Origin: Acidobacteriota bacterium
Lineage (GTDB): Bacteria; Acidobacteriota; Terriglobia; Terriglobales; Acidobacteriaceae
NCBI GenBank assembly: GCA_018268915.1
Contig: JAFDVQ010000003.1
Location: 124,001 to 188,000, forward strand
Direction: 5' to 3'
Length of the DNA: 64,000 nucleotides
Below, one piece after another: positions 52,858 through 60,659 of the stretch. The translations under genes and the position numbers were made by a program. Under the pieces are notes generated by a model. It saw only the letters and a program-made list of their open reading frames with translations. It was not told the DNA's origin and did not search any database. How positions within the stretch are numbered: position 1 is the first letter of the stretch; each line of letters opens with the position of its first letter.

Positions 52858-54198
52858 CTAGTCCAGCGCGTACAAGATTCCGTCAGTTCCGCCAAAATAG
52901 ACAACCTTGTCCACCACCACCGGCGACGAGAGTATCGGACCAACCGCCATCATCCGGTAATGGCCGACAATCATGTCGTCGTAAAAGTCCCCATCGAATG
53001 CTGCCTCATAATTTGGCGACCCATCCGCTTTCGTATAGGCAGGTCCGTTCTTCTTCGCTGCGTCCGTCTCGAAGCTCCAGGCCACCTTGCGATTTGCCAG
53101 ATCCACCGCATTCAAACGTCCCGAGCTCGATCCCTCATACAGAACATCACCCGCAATTGCCGGAGACGAAAACGAAGGCCACCGCTGCAGATTCAGCGAG
53201 AAAATCACATCGCCATTCTTCGCATCCAGCGCGAACACCATCCCTGAATCCGACGTCGCGAAATAGACTTTCCCATTACGCACCGCCGGCGATGCAATCA
53301 CCCACGAGCCCTTCGTCCCATAGGCCCATTTCTTCTCCCCGGTCTTCGCATCCAGCGCGTACAGATGAGAATCGCGGCATCCGAAATAAACAACTCCATC
53401 CACCACTGCTGCCGAAGACTGGATCCCAACCTGGTTGTGAATGTCCGGGTCCTCACCCGTCTTGAACCGCCATACTTCCTTGCCCGTTACTGCATCGAGC
53501 GCATAGAAGTTGCTGTCCCAGCTTCCGATGTACACCTTGCCGTCGGCAATCGCAGGCGAAGCATGCACCACATCCCCGGCTTTAAATTTCCATTTCAGCG
53601 CGCCGCTCGTCGCATCCAGTGCATAGATATTTCCATCGCCGCTGCCGAAGTACACCGCGCCACTCCAAACCACCGGCGACGACAGGTAGCAATCAAACAC
53701 ATCCGGCATCACTTCCTTCACTGGCTGTGAGCCGTGCAGATGTGTCGCTGCATACCGGTGTTCGCCCTCAGTCGCAAACTTCCACTTCAATAATCCAGAC
53801 GCTGCATCGACTGCATAGAAGTTGCCATCGTAGGCACCGAAGTACACCATCCCGTTCGCCACCGCAGCGGTCGATGCCACCCGCGCCTTCGCAGCAAACT
53901 TCCACTTGGCGCCTCCTGTTTCCCGATCAACCGCGTAGAAGACACCCGCCGTACTTCCGATGTACACCGTCGATCCATCCACCGTCGGTGACGCAATCAG
54001 CCGACCGGCCACCTTGAACGTCCACTTCACGCCATTCAGCGCAGGAACACCGGCTGCATCATAGATCCCCGAGTGTTCCGGATTCCCCCGGAATGTCGGC
54101 ACATTTTCACTGACCGCCGGAATCGCAACAGCGCAGAGAGCCATTCCCAGCGTCGAACGGAGCAAAAGCTGCAATTGGGATTTCATTTGTTTTCGCAT
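52858..54198 (-). CDS. Exported PQQ-type beta-propeller protein
   Basis: This 446-residue protein has a signal peptide (LLLRSTLGMALCAVAIPAVS) and several repeats of the BamB/PQQ-propeller kind, such as FYAVDRETGGAKWKFAAKA, NIYALDATSGALKWKFKAGD and LYALDAKTGEKKWAYGTKGS, with the Ala-x-Asp-x-x-T/S-Gly-x-x-x-W motif in each. An eight-bladed propeller is likely. A PQQ ligand is not certain, since the Trp-docking motifs are common to non-cofactor members such as BamB. A quinoprotein dehydrogenase or an assembly factor are both possible. Confidence 0.8.
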   Translation of the reverse strand: MRKQMKSQLQLLLRSTLGMALCAVAIPAVSENVPTFRGNPEHSGIYDAAGVPALNGVKWTFKVAGRLIASPTVDGSTVYIGSTAGVFYAVDRETGGAKWKFAAKARVASTAAVANGMVYFGAYDGNFYAVDAASGLLKWKFATEGEHRYAATHLHGSQPVKEVMPDVFDCYLSSPVVWSGAVYFGSGDGNIYALDATSGALKWKFKAGDVVHASPAIADGKVYIGSWDSNFYALDAVTGKEVWRFKTGEDPDIHNQVGIQSSAAVVDGVVYFGCRDSHLYALDAKTGEKKWAYGTKGSWVIASPAVRNGKVYFATSDSGMVFALDAKNGDVIFSLNLQRWPSFSSPAIAGDVLYEGSSSGRLNAVDLANRKVAWSFETDAAKKNGPAYTKADGSPNYEAAFDGDFYDDMIVGHYRMMAVGPILSSPVVVDKVVYFGGTDGILYALD

Positions 54199-54534
54199 GA
54201 GCCGCAGCCTAGCCTTACATCCATCGACAGTCTATGCATCTGTGACCAGTGAGCGACTTCGCTTGACGGTCCGCATTACCACGAGAAGCTCGTTGTCGCT
54301 CCACCTTCCAGCTATTGCATATCCTGAACCTACTGCGCCAATGCGGCCGAATCCACATCAATGTCGCAACTTGGCCTCGCCGCATCCCCACCCGGTTCAT
54401 CCCTTAGCCAAACGGCCGGCAAGGGTTTCGGCTTTCAACCCTCACCGAACCTCGCTTTCCTTCGCCCCACGATTCCGTTACCATTGAAGACGCGCGACTT
54501 CTCGCAAACAGATTGATGGAAAGAGGTTTTTGAA
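54199..54534. other. Intergenic region with divergent promoters
   Basis: 336 bases between the propeller gene and a small lysine-rich gene. The only frames are short and unsupported. No repeats were noticed here. Confidence 0.4.
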
Positions 54535-54690
54535 TTGGCAAACACCAAGAAGATTGAAGACAAGGCAGAACGCAAGAAAGTAAAGCGGGCCTCCCGCAAG
54601 AAGGCTGCCCCCAAAGCCAAGCGCACCGCCCCGCGCGGCTCGAACAAAAAGAAGGTCAAGAAACTGGTACGCGGCCAGTCGAAGCGCTAA
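54535..54690 (+). CDS. Lysine-rich small basic protein (51 aa)
   Basis: This 51-residue frame starts at TTG 54535, 8 bases after AGAGG, and reads MANTKKIEDKAERKKVKRAS, then RKKAAPKAKRTAPRG, ending VKKLVRGQSKR with a TAA stop at 54688-54690. About half the residues are Lys or Arg, with Ala/Pro-rich repeats, as in small histone H1-like proteins. It may bind DNA or RNA. Its existence rests on the start context and the coherent basic composition rather than homology. It precedes the permease gene. Confidence 0.6.
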   Translation: MANTKKIEDKAERKKVKRASRKKAAPKAKRTAPRGSNKKKVKKLVRGQSKR

Positions 54691-54866
54691 GCCGCAGGCG
54701 TCATCGCCAGAATTCCGGGTCGCACACCAGTCGGTGGCGGCCCGGTTTCGTTTCCGGGCTCCGGATACCCCTCATCCTGTGTTCCACGCCTTTGTCCACC
54801 ATGTAAACTTCCCCAAAAGGCTTCCACCCAACCGCCGGGACCTTCAGCGATCACAGGAGAACCAAC

Positions 54867-56417
54867 CTGCCCAATCAACTGTTTGCCTGCAAATCCATCG
54901 ATAAGCTGATCAGCGAGTCGGAAGATCCCGAACATGCGCTGAAAAAGTCTCTCGGTCCCTGGTCGCTCACCGCTCTCGGCATCGGCGCCGTCATCGGATC
55001 CGGCATCTTCACGGTCATCGGCACCGCCATGGCCGGGCAGAAATTCGACACGCCGGCCATCAGCAGCACGCCTCTGGTTCACTACCTGCTCACCCACACC
55101 GCCATGGCTGGACGTCCCGGCGCTGGCCCCGCACTAGCCCTCTCGCTCGTCCTCGTCGCAATCGTCTGCGTCTTCACCGGGCTCTGCTATGCCGAGCTCG
55201 CCTCAATGATCCCCATCGCCGGCTCGGCATACACCTACACTTATGCGACCCTCGGCGAGCTGGTCGCCTGGATCATCGGCTGGGACCTCATCCTTGAATA
55301 CGCCTTCTCCAACATGAGCGTCAGCGTCGGCTTCGCAGCGCACATCGAAGCGCTCCTTGAGTGGTTCGGCATCCACCCGCCCTTGCGATGGATCTCGCCC
55401 GCCTATCTGCCCACCGGCCTCCAGGACTTCAATGGACACGACCTCTACCAGCCCGGCTGGCACTTCGGCTTCAACATCCCGGCCTTCCTCGTCGTGATGG
55501 TACTCACCGTCATCCTCGTCCGTGGCATCCGCGAGTCGGCCCGTACCAACAACATCCTCGTTCTCATCAAGATCGTCGCCATCCTCGCCTTCATCTTTGC
55601 CGCAGCCAGCTTCATCAAGCCGGTCTACTGGCACCCCTTCATGCCCAATGGCTGGACGGGCATGCTCTCCGGCGGCTCCATCATCTTCTTCACCTATATC
55701 GGATTCGATTCCGTCTCCACCGCCGCCGAAGAATGCAAAACGCCCCAGCGAGATCTGCCCATCGGCATCCTCGCCACCCTCGTCGCCTGCACTCTTCTCT
55801 ATGGCGGAGTCGCCATCGCTCTCAGCGGCATCGTTCCATGGAACTCCATCATGGGCGACGCCGCTCCTGTCGTGAACGCTCTCAAGCACCTCTCCACCCA
55901 GCCCGGTGGAGCGCCGCTTCGCTGGGTCGAGCTCATCGTGCTCATTGGCGCCATGCTCGGCATGATCTCGTCCATCCTCGTCTTCCAGCTCGGACAGGCG
56001 CGCGTCTGGTTCGCCATGTCCCGCGATGGACTGCTGCCCAAAGTCTTCGGCAAGATTCACGCCCAGTTCCGCACGCCCGCCGTCGCCACATGGGTCGCCG
56101 GATTCGTCGTCGGCGTCCCTGCCGGCCTCCTCGACATCGGAACCGTCTCCAATCTCTCCAACATCGGCACGCTCTTCGCCTTCGTGCTCGTCTCCATCGC
56201 TGTGATGATCCTGCGCTACCGCGAGCCCGCGCGACCGCGCGCCTTCCGCGCTCCCTTCGGACCAGTATTCCCGGTCCTCAGCATCATCTTCTGCATCGTC
56301 CTCATGATGGGCCTCGAAGTCCTCACCTGGACTGCCTTCTTCATCTGGCTCTTCACCGGCCTGCTCATCTACTTCTTCTACAGCCGCCACCGCAGCGAAT
56401 TCGCCGGCATGCGATAA
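54867..56417 (+). CDS. APC-family amino acid permease
   Basis: The start is placed at CTG 54867, preceded by AGGAG with 7-base spacing. There is no ATG, GTG or TTG in the frame between the stop at 54804 and ATG 55029. The upstream residues KSLGPWSLTALGIGAVIGSG contain the first transmembrane helix and the APC signature. From 55029 on, that helix would be missing. The 516-residue protein has about 12 helices, including FTYIGFDSVSTAAEECKTPQ and PIGILATLVACTLLYGGVAI. It transports an amino acid, which cannot be told from sequence. Confidence 0.85.
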   Translation: MPNQLFACKSIDKLISESEDPEHALKKSLGPWSLTALGIGAVIGSGIFTVIGTAMAGQKFDTPAISSTPLVHYLLTHTAMAGRPGAGPALALSLVLVAIVCVFTGLCYAELASMIPIAGSAYTYTYATLGELVAWIIGWDLILEYAFSNMSVSVGFAAHIEALLEWFGIHPPLRWISPAYLPTGLQDFNGHDLYQPGWHFGFNIPAFLVVMVLTVILVRGIRESARTNNILVLIKIVAILAFIFAAASFIKPVYWHPFMPNGWTGMLSGGSIIFFTYIGFDSVSTAAEECKTPQRDLPIGILATLVACTLLYGGVAIALSGIVPWNSIMGDAAPVVNALKHLSTQPGGAPLRWVELIVLIGAMLGMISSILVFQLGQARVWFAMSRDGLLPKVFGKIHAQFRTPAVATWVAGFVVGVPAGLLDIGTVSNLSNIGTLFAFVLVSIAVMILRYREPARPRAFRAPFGPVFPVLSIIFCIVLMMGLEVLTWTAFFIWLFTGLLIYFFYSRHRSEFAGMR

Positions 56418-56421
56418 CTGC

Positions 56422-56805
56422 CTAGACGTTCACCCCCGCCGCCGGCACATCCTGCAAGCTGAAGTACACCGGCAATCCCCGCTCCCGAGCGATCCGCACA
56501 TCCTCATCCGCGCCCTTCGAAGCGCCTTCGATCCGAAGCACCGCATCGCACCTCGCCAGCAGCCTTCCCGCCACCGGATAGAGATACTGCTCCGAGATCG
56601 CATCCCCCACCTCGCTCGACCCTGCCTGTGCAGCCAGCGGCAATGCGACCCATTCGCCAATCAGCGGGATATGCCCTGCGTGATACACGCCAAATGCACT
56701 TCGTTCCAGACGCTGAAGATTCCGGCGAATCTTCGCGGGATCACCGTCCGTTCCCGACCGATACGGCCCGGCCACCAGCACAATGAGGGGTTTCTTCTCG
56801 TTCAT
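56422..56805 (-). CDS. DUF4406-type deoxyribosyltransferase-like protein
   Basis: This 127-residue protein has LIVLVAGPYRSGTDGDPAKI, the beta strand with GPYRSG, VYHAGHIPLIGEWVALPL and the C-terminal VLRIEGASKGADEDVRIARE, as in DUF4406/nucleoside 2-deoxyribosyltransferase-like folds. No activity can be assigned. It is divergent from the DeoR-family regulator and could be under the same operator region. Confidence 0.75.
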   Translation of the reverse strand: MNEKKPLIVLVAGPYRSGTDGDPAKIRRNLQRLERSAFGVYHAGHIPLIGEWVALPLAAQAGSSEVGDAISEQYLYPVAGRLLARCDAVLRIEGASKGADEDVRIARERGLPVYFSLQDVPAAGVNV

Positions 56806-56833
56806 ACGGCCTCCGAATTACCACAATATCTCA

Positions 56834-56873
56834 TTCGTGCACAAACATGCAAATTCGTGCATTTTCGTGCATA
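56834..56873. promoter_or_regulatory. Four 10-bp-phased TTCGTGCA repeats
   Basis: TTCGTGCA occurs at 56834-56841, 56854-56861 and 56864-56871, with a weaker copy (AACATGCA) at 56844-56851. The unit therefore repeats exactly every 10 bases, on one face of the helix. It lies in the divergent promoter between the DUF4406 gene and the DeoR-family gene and is the natural candidate for the autoregulatory operator. Confidence 0.55.
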
Positions 56874-56902
56874 CCCGTTGGAAACTATGCGATAGTACAC
56901 CT

Positions 56903-57667
56903 GTGCTCACCAGCCACCGCCGCAAACACATCCTCGATACACTCCGCAAAACCGGCGCCATCATCGCCAAGGATCTGAGCGCCGAACTCAACATCTCTGA
57001 AGACACCATCCGCCGCGACCTGCGCGAGCTCGCCGCCGAAGGCCTCCTTCAGCGCGTACACGGCGGCGCAATGCCTTCCTCACCCGCGATGGGGAACTTC
57101 GCCGCCCGACTCAATGTCGCAACCGACGAGAAGAAAATCATTGGCCGAGCCGCCGCAGCGATGATCCGTCGAGGCCAGGTCGTCATCCTCGATGGCGGCA
57201 CAACCGCCGTTCAGATCGCGCGCCATCTTCCATCCGAACTCCGCGCTACCGTCGTCACCCACAGCCCCACCATCGCCGTCGAACTCGTCGAACACCCTAC
57301 CGTCGAAGTCATCCTCATCGGCGGCAAGCTCTTCAAGCACTCCGTCGTCGCCGTCGGTGCGCCCGCAATCGAGAACATCAGCAAAATTCGCGCTGACACC
57401 TACTTCATGGGCGTCACCGGAATCCAAGCCGAAGCCGGTCTCACCACCGGCGACTTCGAAGAAGCCCACGTCAAGCGCGCCCTCTCCGCAAGCGCCGCCG
57501 AAACCATCGTCCTCGCGTCTTCAGAAAAATTGAACGCCGTCTCCCCTTACGTCATCGCGCCTCTTTCCGCCGTCACCGGCATGATCGTCTCCGACCAGGT
57601 GAAATCGAAAACCCTCGCGCCCTTCTCCCGCCTCGGCATCACCATCACCAGAGCGCAGCGCAAGTAA
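56903..57667 (+). CDS. DeoR/GlpR-family transcription regulator
   Basis: The start is taken as GTG 56903 (MLTSHRRKHILDTLRKTGAI), because residues before it show no coding sense. A longer frame starts at 56783. The 254-residue protein has the N-terminal DeoR winged helix (DLSAELNISEDTIRRDLREL) and the DeoRC sugar-phosphate sensor domain (GQVVILDGGTTAVQIARHLP, TVEVILIGGKLFKHSVVAV, DTYFMGVTGIQAEAGLTTGD). It senses a phosphorylated sugar. Four phased repeats lie upstream. Controlled genes are likely the regulator itself, the divergent gene, or a distant sugar pathway. Confidence 0.92.
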   Translation: MLTSHRRKHILDTLRKTGAIIAKDLSAELNISEDTIRRDLRELAAEGLLQRVHGGAMPSSPAMGNFAARLNVATDEKKIIGRAAAAMIRRGQVVILDGGTTAVQIARHLPSELRATVVTHSPTIAVELVEHPTVEVILIGGKLFKHSVVAVGAPAIENISKIRADTYFMGVTGIQAEAGLTTGDFEEAHVKRALSASAAETIVLASSEKLNAVSPYVIAPLSAVTGMIVSDQVKSKTLAPFSRLGITITRAQRK

Positions 57668-57669
57668 GC

Positions 57670-57705
57670 GGGTGCCCCAGGTCTGGATTCTCAGACCTGG
57701 GATTC
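57670..57705. repeat. GGGTGCCCCAGGTCT palindrome, copy 4
   Basis: GGGTGCCCCAGGTCTGGATT and its inverse AGACCTGGGATTCA lie between the DeoR and adenosine deaminase genes. This copy is similar in length and arms to copy 1. Confidence 0.85.
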
Positions 57706-57829
57706 ATCGCCGGCTCCCCACTGCCTGCCCTGAGCAAAGCCGAAGAGTCTCGCATCTGGGATGTGGGATGACCGCGCAATCTGCTGTGCCCCGTTCATCG
57801 CGGCAGTTTCGCGATGAGCGGATATAAGT

Positions 57830-57909
57830 GGGTGCCCCAGAGCCGGGTGCCCCAGAGCCTGCACTGAGCAAAGTCGAAGTGTCCCTTGCATTTGGGGACC
57901 GGGGATTTC
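57830..57909. repeat. Rearranged GGGTGCCCCAG repeat cluster
   Basis: Two tandem copies of GGGTGCCCCAGAGCC are followed by TGAGCAAAGTCGAAGTGTCC and then GGGGACCGGGGATTT. It looks like a fused or partial version of copies 2 and 4. A related segment (CTGAGCAAAGCCGAAGAGTC) is at about 57731-57750. Confidence 0.7.
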
Positions 57910-57937
57910 GACAAGTTTCACCAACTAAACTCTAAGA

Positions 57938-58954
57938 GTGTCCGACATCCACTCCTTCATTCGCCGTCTCCCCAAGGCGGAACTCCATCTTCACCTCGAA
58001 GGCACAGTCACACCCGCCACGCTCGTCGAGTTGAGCCAGCGTCACGACGCCACACCCATCACGCTGCCGGAAGCCGAGGCCCTCTATCACTTCACCGACT
58101 TCACAGGCTTCCTCCTCGCCTTCAAGGCAGTCTCCGAGCGGCTCATCACTCCCGGGGACTATGAACTCGCCGCGTGGCGCATGTCGCAGCATCTCGCCGA
58201 GCAGGGCGTCGTACACGCCGAGGTCTACATCTCCGTCGGAGTCATCTATCACTGGCGCAATCCCGACCCCGACTGCTTCGACCCCATCTTCGCCGGACTC
58301 GAGCGCGCCCGACTACGAGCCGAAAACGAACTCGGCCTCACCCTCTATTGGATCCTCGACGCAGTCCGCCACTTCCCTCTCGATGAAGCCGAGAAGGTCT
58401 TCCGCAAAGCCGCCGAACTTCACGCTTCGCATCCGTCCGTAATCGGCATCGGCCTCGGCGGCGACGAACGTCGCTGCGGATCGGAACCGTTTCGCGATAT
58501 GTACGCTCGCGCCCGCGAAGCCGGTCTTCGTCTCACCAACCATGCTGGCGAAACCACCGGACCAGAAGCCATATGGGAAGCGCTCTCCATCGGCTCTGAA
58601 CGTCTTGGCCACGCCCTGTCGACCATCAGAGATCCAAAGTTGATTGAACATCTCAAGGCGCAAAACATTTGTCTCGAGCTCAATCCCACCTCAAACGTCC
58701 GCACCGGCGTATGCCCATCGTTTCGCGAACACCCCCTCCGGCAATACTTCGACGCTGGTCTGCTCGTCACAATTAACTCTGACGACCCCGCATTTTTCGG
58801 CTCCGACCTCGCCGGCGAATATGCGCTTGCTCACTCCGAACAGGGATTTTCGCGCGCCGAACTGCGACAACTTGCAGCGAACTCGATCCGCGCAAGTTTT
58901 CTGCCGGATGTAACCAAACGTTCATGGCTGTCTCAAATCACTGAGGCACACTGA
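57938..58954 (+). CDS. add: Adenosine deaminase-type enzyme
   Basis: This 338-residue protein starts at GTG 57938 and has the ADA metal motifs KAELHLHLEG (His17, His19), LTNHAGETTG, and INSDDPAFFG with the catalytic residues. It hydrolyses adenosine or a related aminopurine to the ketone. The length fits ADA and adenine deaminase type 2. It could also be a relative acting on other purines. No purine genes are adjacent. Confidence 0.9.
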   Translation: MSDIHSFIRRLPKAELHLHLEGTVTPATLVELSQRHDATPITLPEAEALYHFTDFTGFLLAFKAVSERLITPGDYELAAWRMSQHLAEQGVVHAEVYISVGVIYHWRNPDPDCFDPIFAGLERARLRAENELGLTLYWILDAVRHFPLDEAEKVFRKAAELHASHPSVIGIGLGGDERRCGSEPFRDMYARAREAGLRLTNHAGETTGPEAIWEALSIGSERLGHALSTIRDPKLIEHLKAQNICLELNPTSNVRTGVCPSFREHPLRQYFDAGLLVTINSDDPAFFGSDLAGEYALAHSEQGFSRAELRQLAANSIRASFLPDVTKRSWLSQITEAH

Positions 58955-59091
58955 CATCTGTGTTCCAATTCAGGCATAGTTATCAAAACAGGACGCATCT
59001 CACAGAAGTTGTAGTCTCACCTGACGGGCGTGGGATACGTCGAAATACAGTTGGGCTATCATCGATCAAGGATTAAGGAGACCAAGCAACC

Positions 59092-59313
59092 ATGTCCGCC
59101 AACACCGCCCCCATCACGCTTCTCGACGAGCAGGACGAGAGCAGAACACTGAAAGTAATCGGCTGGTTTTCTGTCGGCATGGCTGTCGCTGCAATTGGTC
59201 TCTTCGTCGGCCGCGAACTTCGTCAGCGCTACAAGTTCAATCGCCGCACGCCCTACGATTTCTATTCGAGCGCCGGCAACCAGCAGTCCACTGAATTTGG
59301 CGTCGGCATCTAG
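59092..59313 (+). CDS. Small single-helix membrane protein
   Basis: This 73-residue protein has one transmembrane helix (VIGWFSVGMAVAAIGLFVGR) and a Ser/Asn-rich tail. AAGGAG precedes the ATG by about 11 bases. No family is recognised. It is followed by a strong terminator. Confidence 0.6.
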   Translation: MSANTAPITLLDEQDESRTLKVIGWFSVGMAVAAIGLFVGRELRQRYKFNRRTPYDFYSSAGNQQSTEFGVGI

Positions 59314-59331
59314 TGCGCCCTCATCGCACAC

Positions 59332-59360
59332 AAAAAACGCCGCCTCGCGCGGCGTTTTCA
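59332..59360 (+). terminator. Terminator after the small membrane protein
   Basis: AAAACGCCGC and GCGGCGTTTT (59334-59343, 59349-59358) form a 10-bp stem with a 5-base loop and a trailing T-run. Confidence 0.9.
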
Positions 59361-59481
59361 TTTTCTGGCCGCGATCATCTTCTCGTATCATCGCAGCCAC
59401 ATTCCCGCCGGACCGGCCCTAGGCGGTTTCGCCTACTTCGCCATTGCAAAGTTCATCGGTCACACCGCGTTTTGTAGATGG

Positions 59482-59886
59482 GTGATTGAACCTCGCGCGA
59501 TTGCTTCGGCCTCTGTATCAGACTATTCATCCGTCCACTTTGCAGACTCAACTGCATTCGCTGATCCTCCGTCAGCGTTTCAAGCCGGAGCCGCTCGCAC
59601 AGTCATCGGCGTTCTGGTGGGATCGGTCGCAGGCCTGTCTATCTTCTCCGGCCTGCTCGATCGCCTCCCCAGCAACCAAACAACGACGCTGATCTTTTTA
59701 GCACTACTCGTTCCCATCCGCATCCTTGAATGGCGATTCCTACTCTGGTGGATGTATCGCGAATTTCCTTTCTCCTCTGGGACGCGAAGGAAGATCATCA
59801 CACTCGGCATCCTTGTCTCCTTCGCTCTGGATGTGATCGGGATTTTTGCAGCGCTCGTGATCCCTGGTGGCATTTGGATCTGCTGA
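59482..59886 (+). CDS. Hypothetical membrane protein
   Basis: This 134-residue protein starts at GTG 59482 and has about three membrane helices (ARTVIGVLVGSVAGLSIFSG, TTLIFLALLVPIRILEWRFL, ILVSFALDVIGIFAALVIP). There is no good ribosome-binding site. I recognise no family. Confidence 0.5.
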   Translation: MIEPRAIASASVSDYSSVHFADSTAFADPPSAFQAGAARTVIGVLVGSVAGLSIFSGLLDRLPSNQTTTLIFLALLVPIRILEWRFLLWWMYREFPFSSGTRRKIITLGILVSFALDVIGIFAALVIPGGIWIC

Positions 59887-60144
59887 GATTCTCAATCGCA
59901 CGAAGATGATCTCGGAAAGAAACTCAGGTGGGCACGCCGATGCATTCCTCACATGTATGGATTCATGCACTGCCTTTGCGCCGAAGATTACACGGATGCG
60001 GTAATCAACTCACATCTACGCGCGTACCCATCAAGCATGGTTACCAGAATATCTTCGTTCAAACATCGCTACGTCGAGTCCAATCATGTACATCCCGAGA
60101 TGGGCAGTCCACATCTCAAGGGAGTGTAAGGGAGCTTATAAAAA

Positions 60145-60534
60145 ATGCACTATCTATTGACCCACTGGCTCTTCTCCCTGGCTGGAACATTATTTCTAGG
60201 CCTGACCGCAATGGTGCTTCACGAATTCGGTCATCTCGTCACCTCACTCATGCTTGGCATCAAGGTCAAGACCGTCGGCCTTTGCATGAAGGGCATGTAC
60301 ATCGTTCGCGAAGCTGGTTCGCCTTCGAAGAACCTGCTCATCTCGTTGGCTGGCCCACTCACGAACGTTGCATTAATCCTGCTCTTCTGGGGACACTCGC
60401 CGAAGTTTGTTCTTGCGAATGTCTGTCTCGCGTTTTTCAACTTGGTGCCCCTCAAAGGTTCCGATGGCGATCGCGCTCTTGTCTGCCTCCAGCAGATGCA
60501 GAAGGAATCCAACACGGCGCCGCAATCAAACTGA
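60145..60534 (+). CDS. Mini M50-type site-2 protease-like protein
   Basis: This 129-residue protein has zinc-binding HEFGH in AMVLHEFGHLVTSLMLGIKV and the second M50 motif NLVPLKGSDGDRAL (N-x-x-P-x5-DG). Only about three membrane segments are present, half the length of common site-2 proteases, so it may be a reduced or accessory form. Its substrate is unknown. It lies upstream of mutL, with heptamer repeats between. Confidence 0.75.
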   Translation: MHYLLTHWLFSLAGTLFLGLTAMVLHEFGHLVTSLMLGIKVKTVGLCMKGMYIVREAGSPSKNLLISLAGPLTNVALILLFWGHSPKFVLANVCLAFFNLVPLKGSDGDRALVCLQQMQKESNTAPQSN

Positions 60535-60596
60535 CCGATCCGAATCGGTGAGCAAACCATCGTTCACCCATTACTCGACTGCAAATCGCCCGCGAT

Positions 60597-60651
60597 ATCC
60601 ACTACCTGTCCCTCGCCGACCTCTGACCCCTGATCCCTGCCCCCTGTTAGG
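60597..60651. repeat. TGATCCC-type heptamer repeats before mutL
   Basis: CTGACCCCTGATCCCTGCCCC and adjoining copies form degenerate heptamers. They end 8 bases before the mutL start codon, near its ribosome-binding site. Confidence 0.75.
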
Positions 60652-60659
60652 CTTTCCCC

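Noticed and set aside
55203-56390. 395-codon minus-strand frame opposite the permease
   Set aside because: Highly acidic composition (many E, D, G) typical of the reverse complement of a hydrophobic membrane gene, with no known domain.
59928-60551. 207-codon plus-strand frame over the mini-M50 gene
   Set aside because: Its sequence is a frame-shifted shadow of the M50 gene and lacks any motif.
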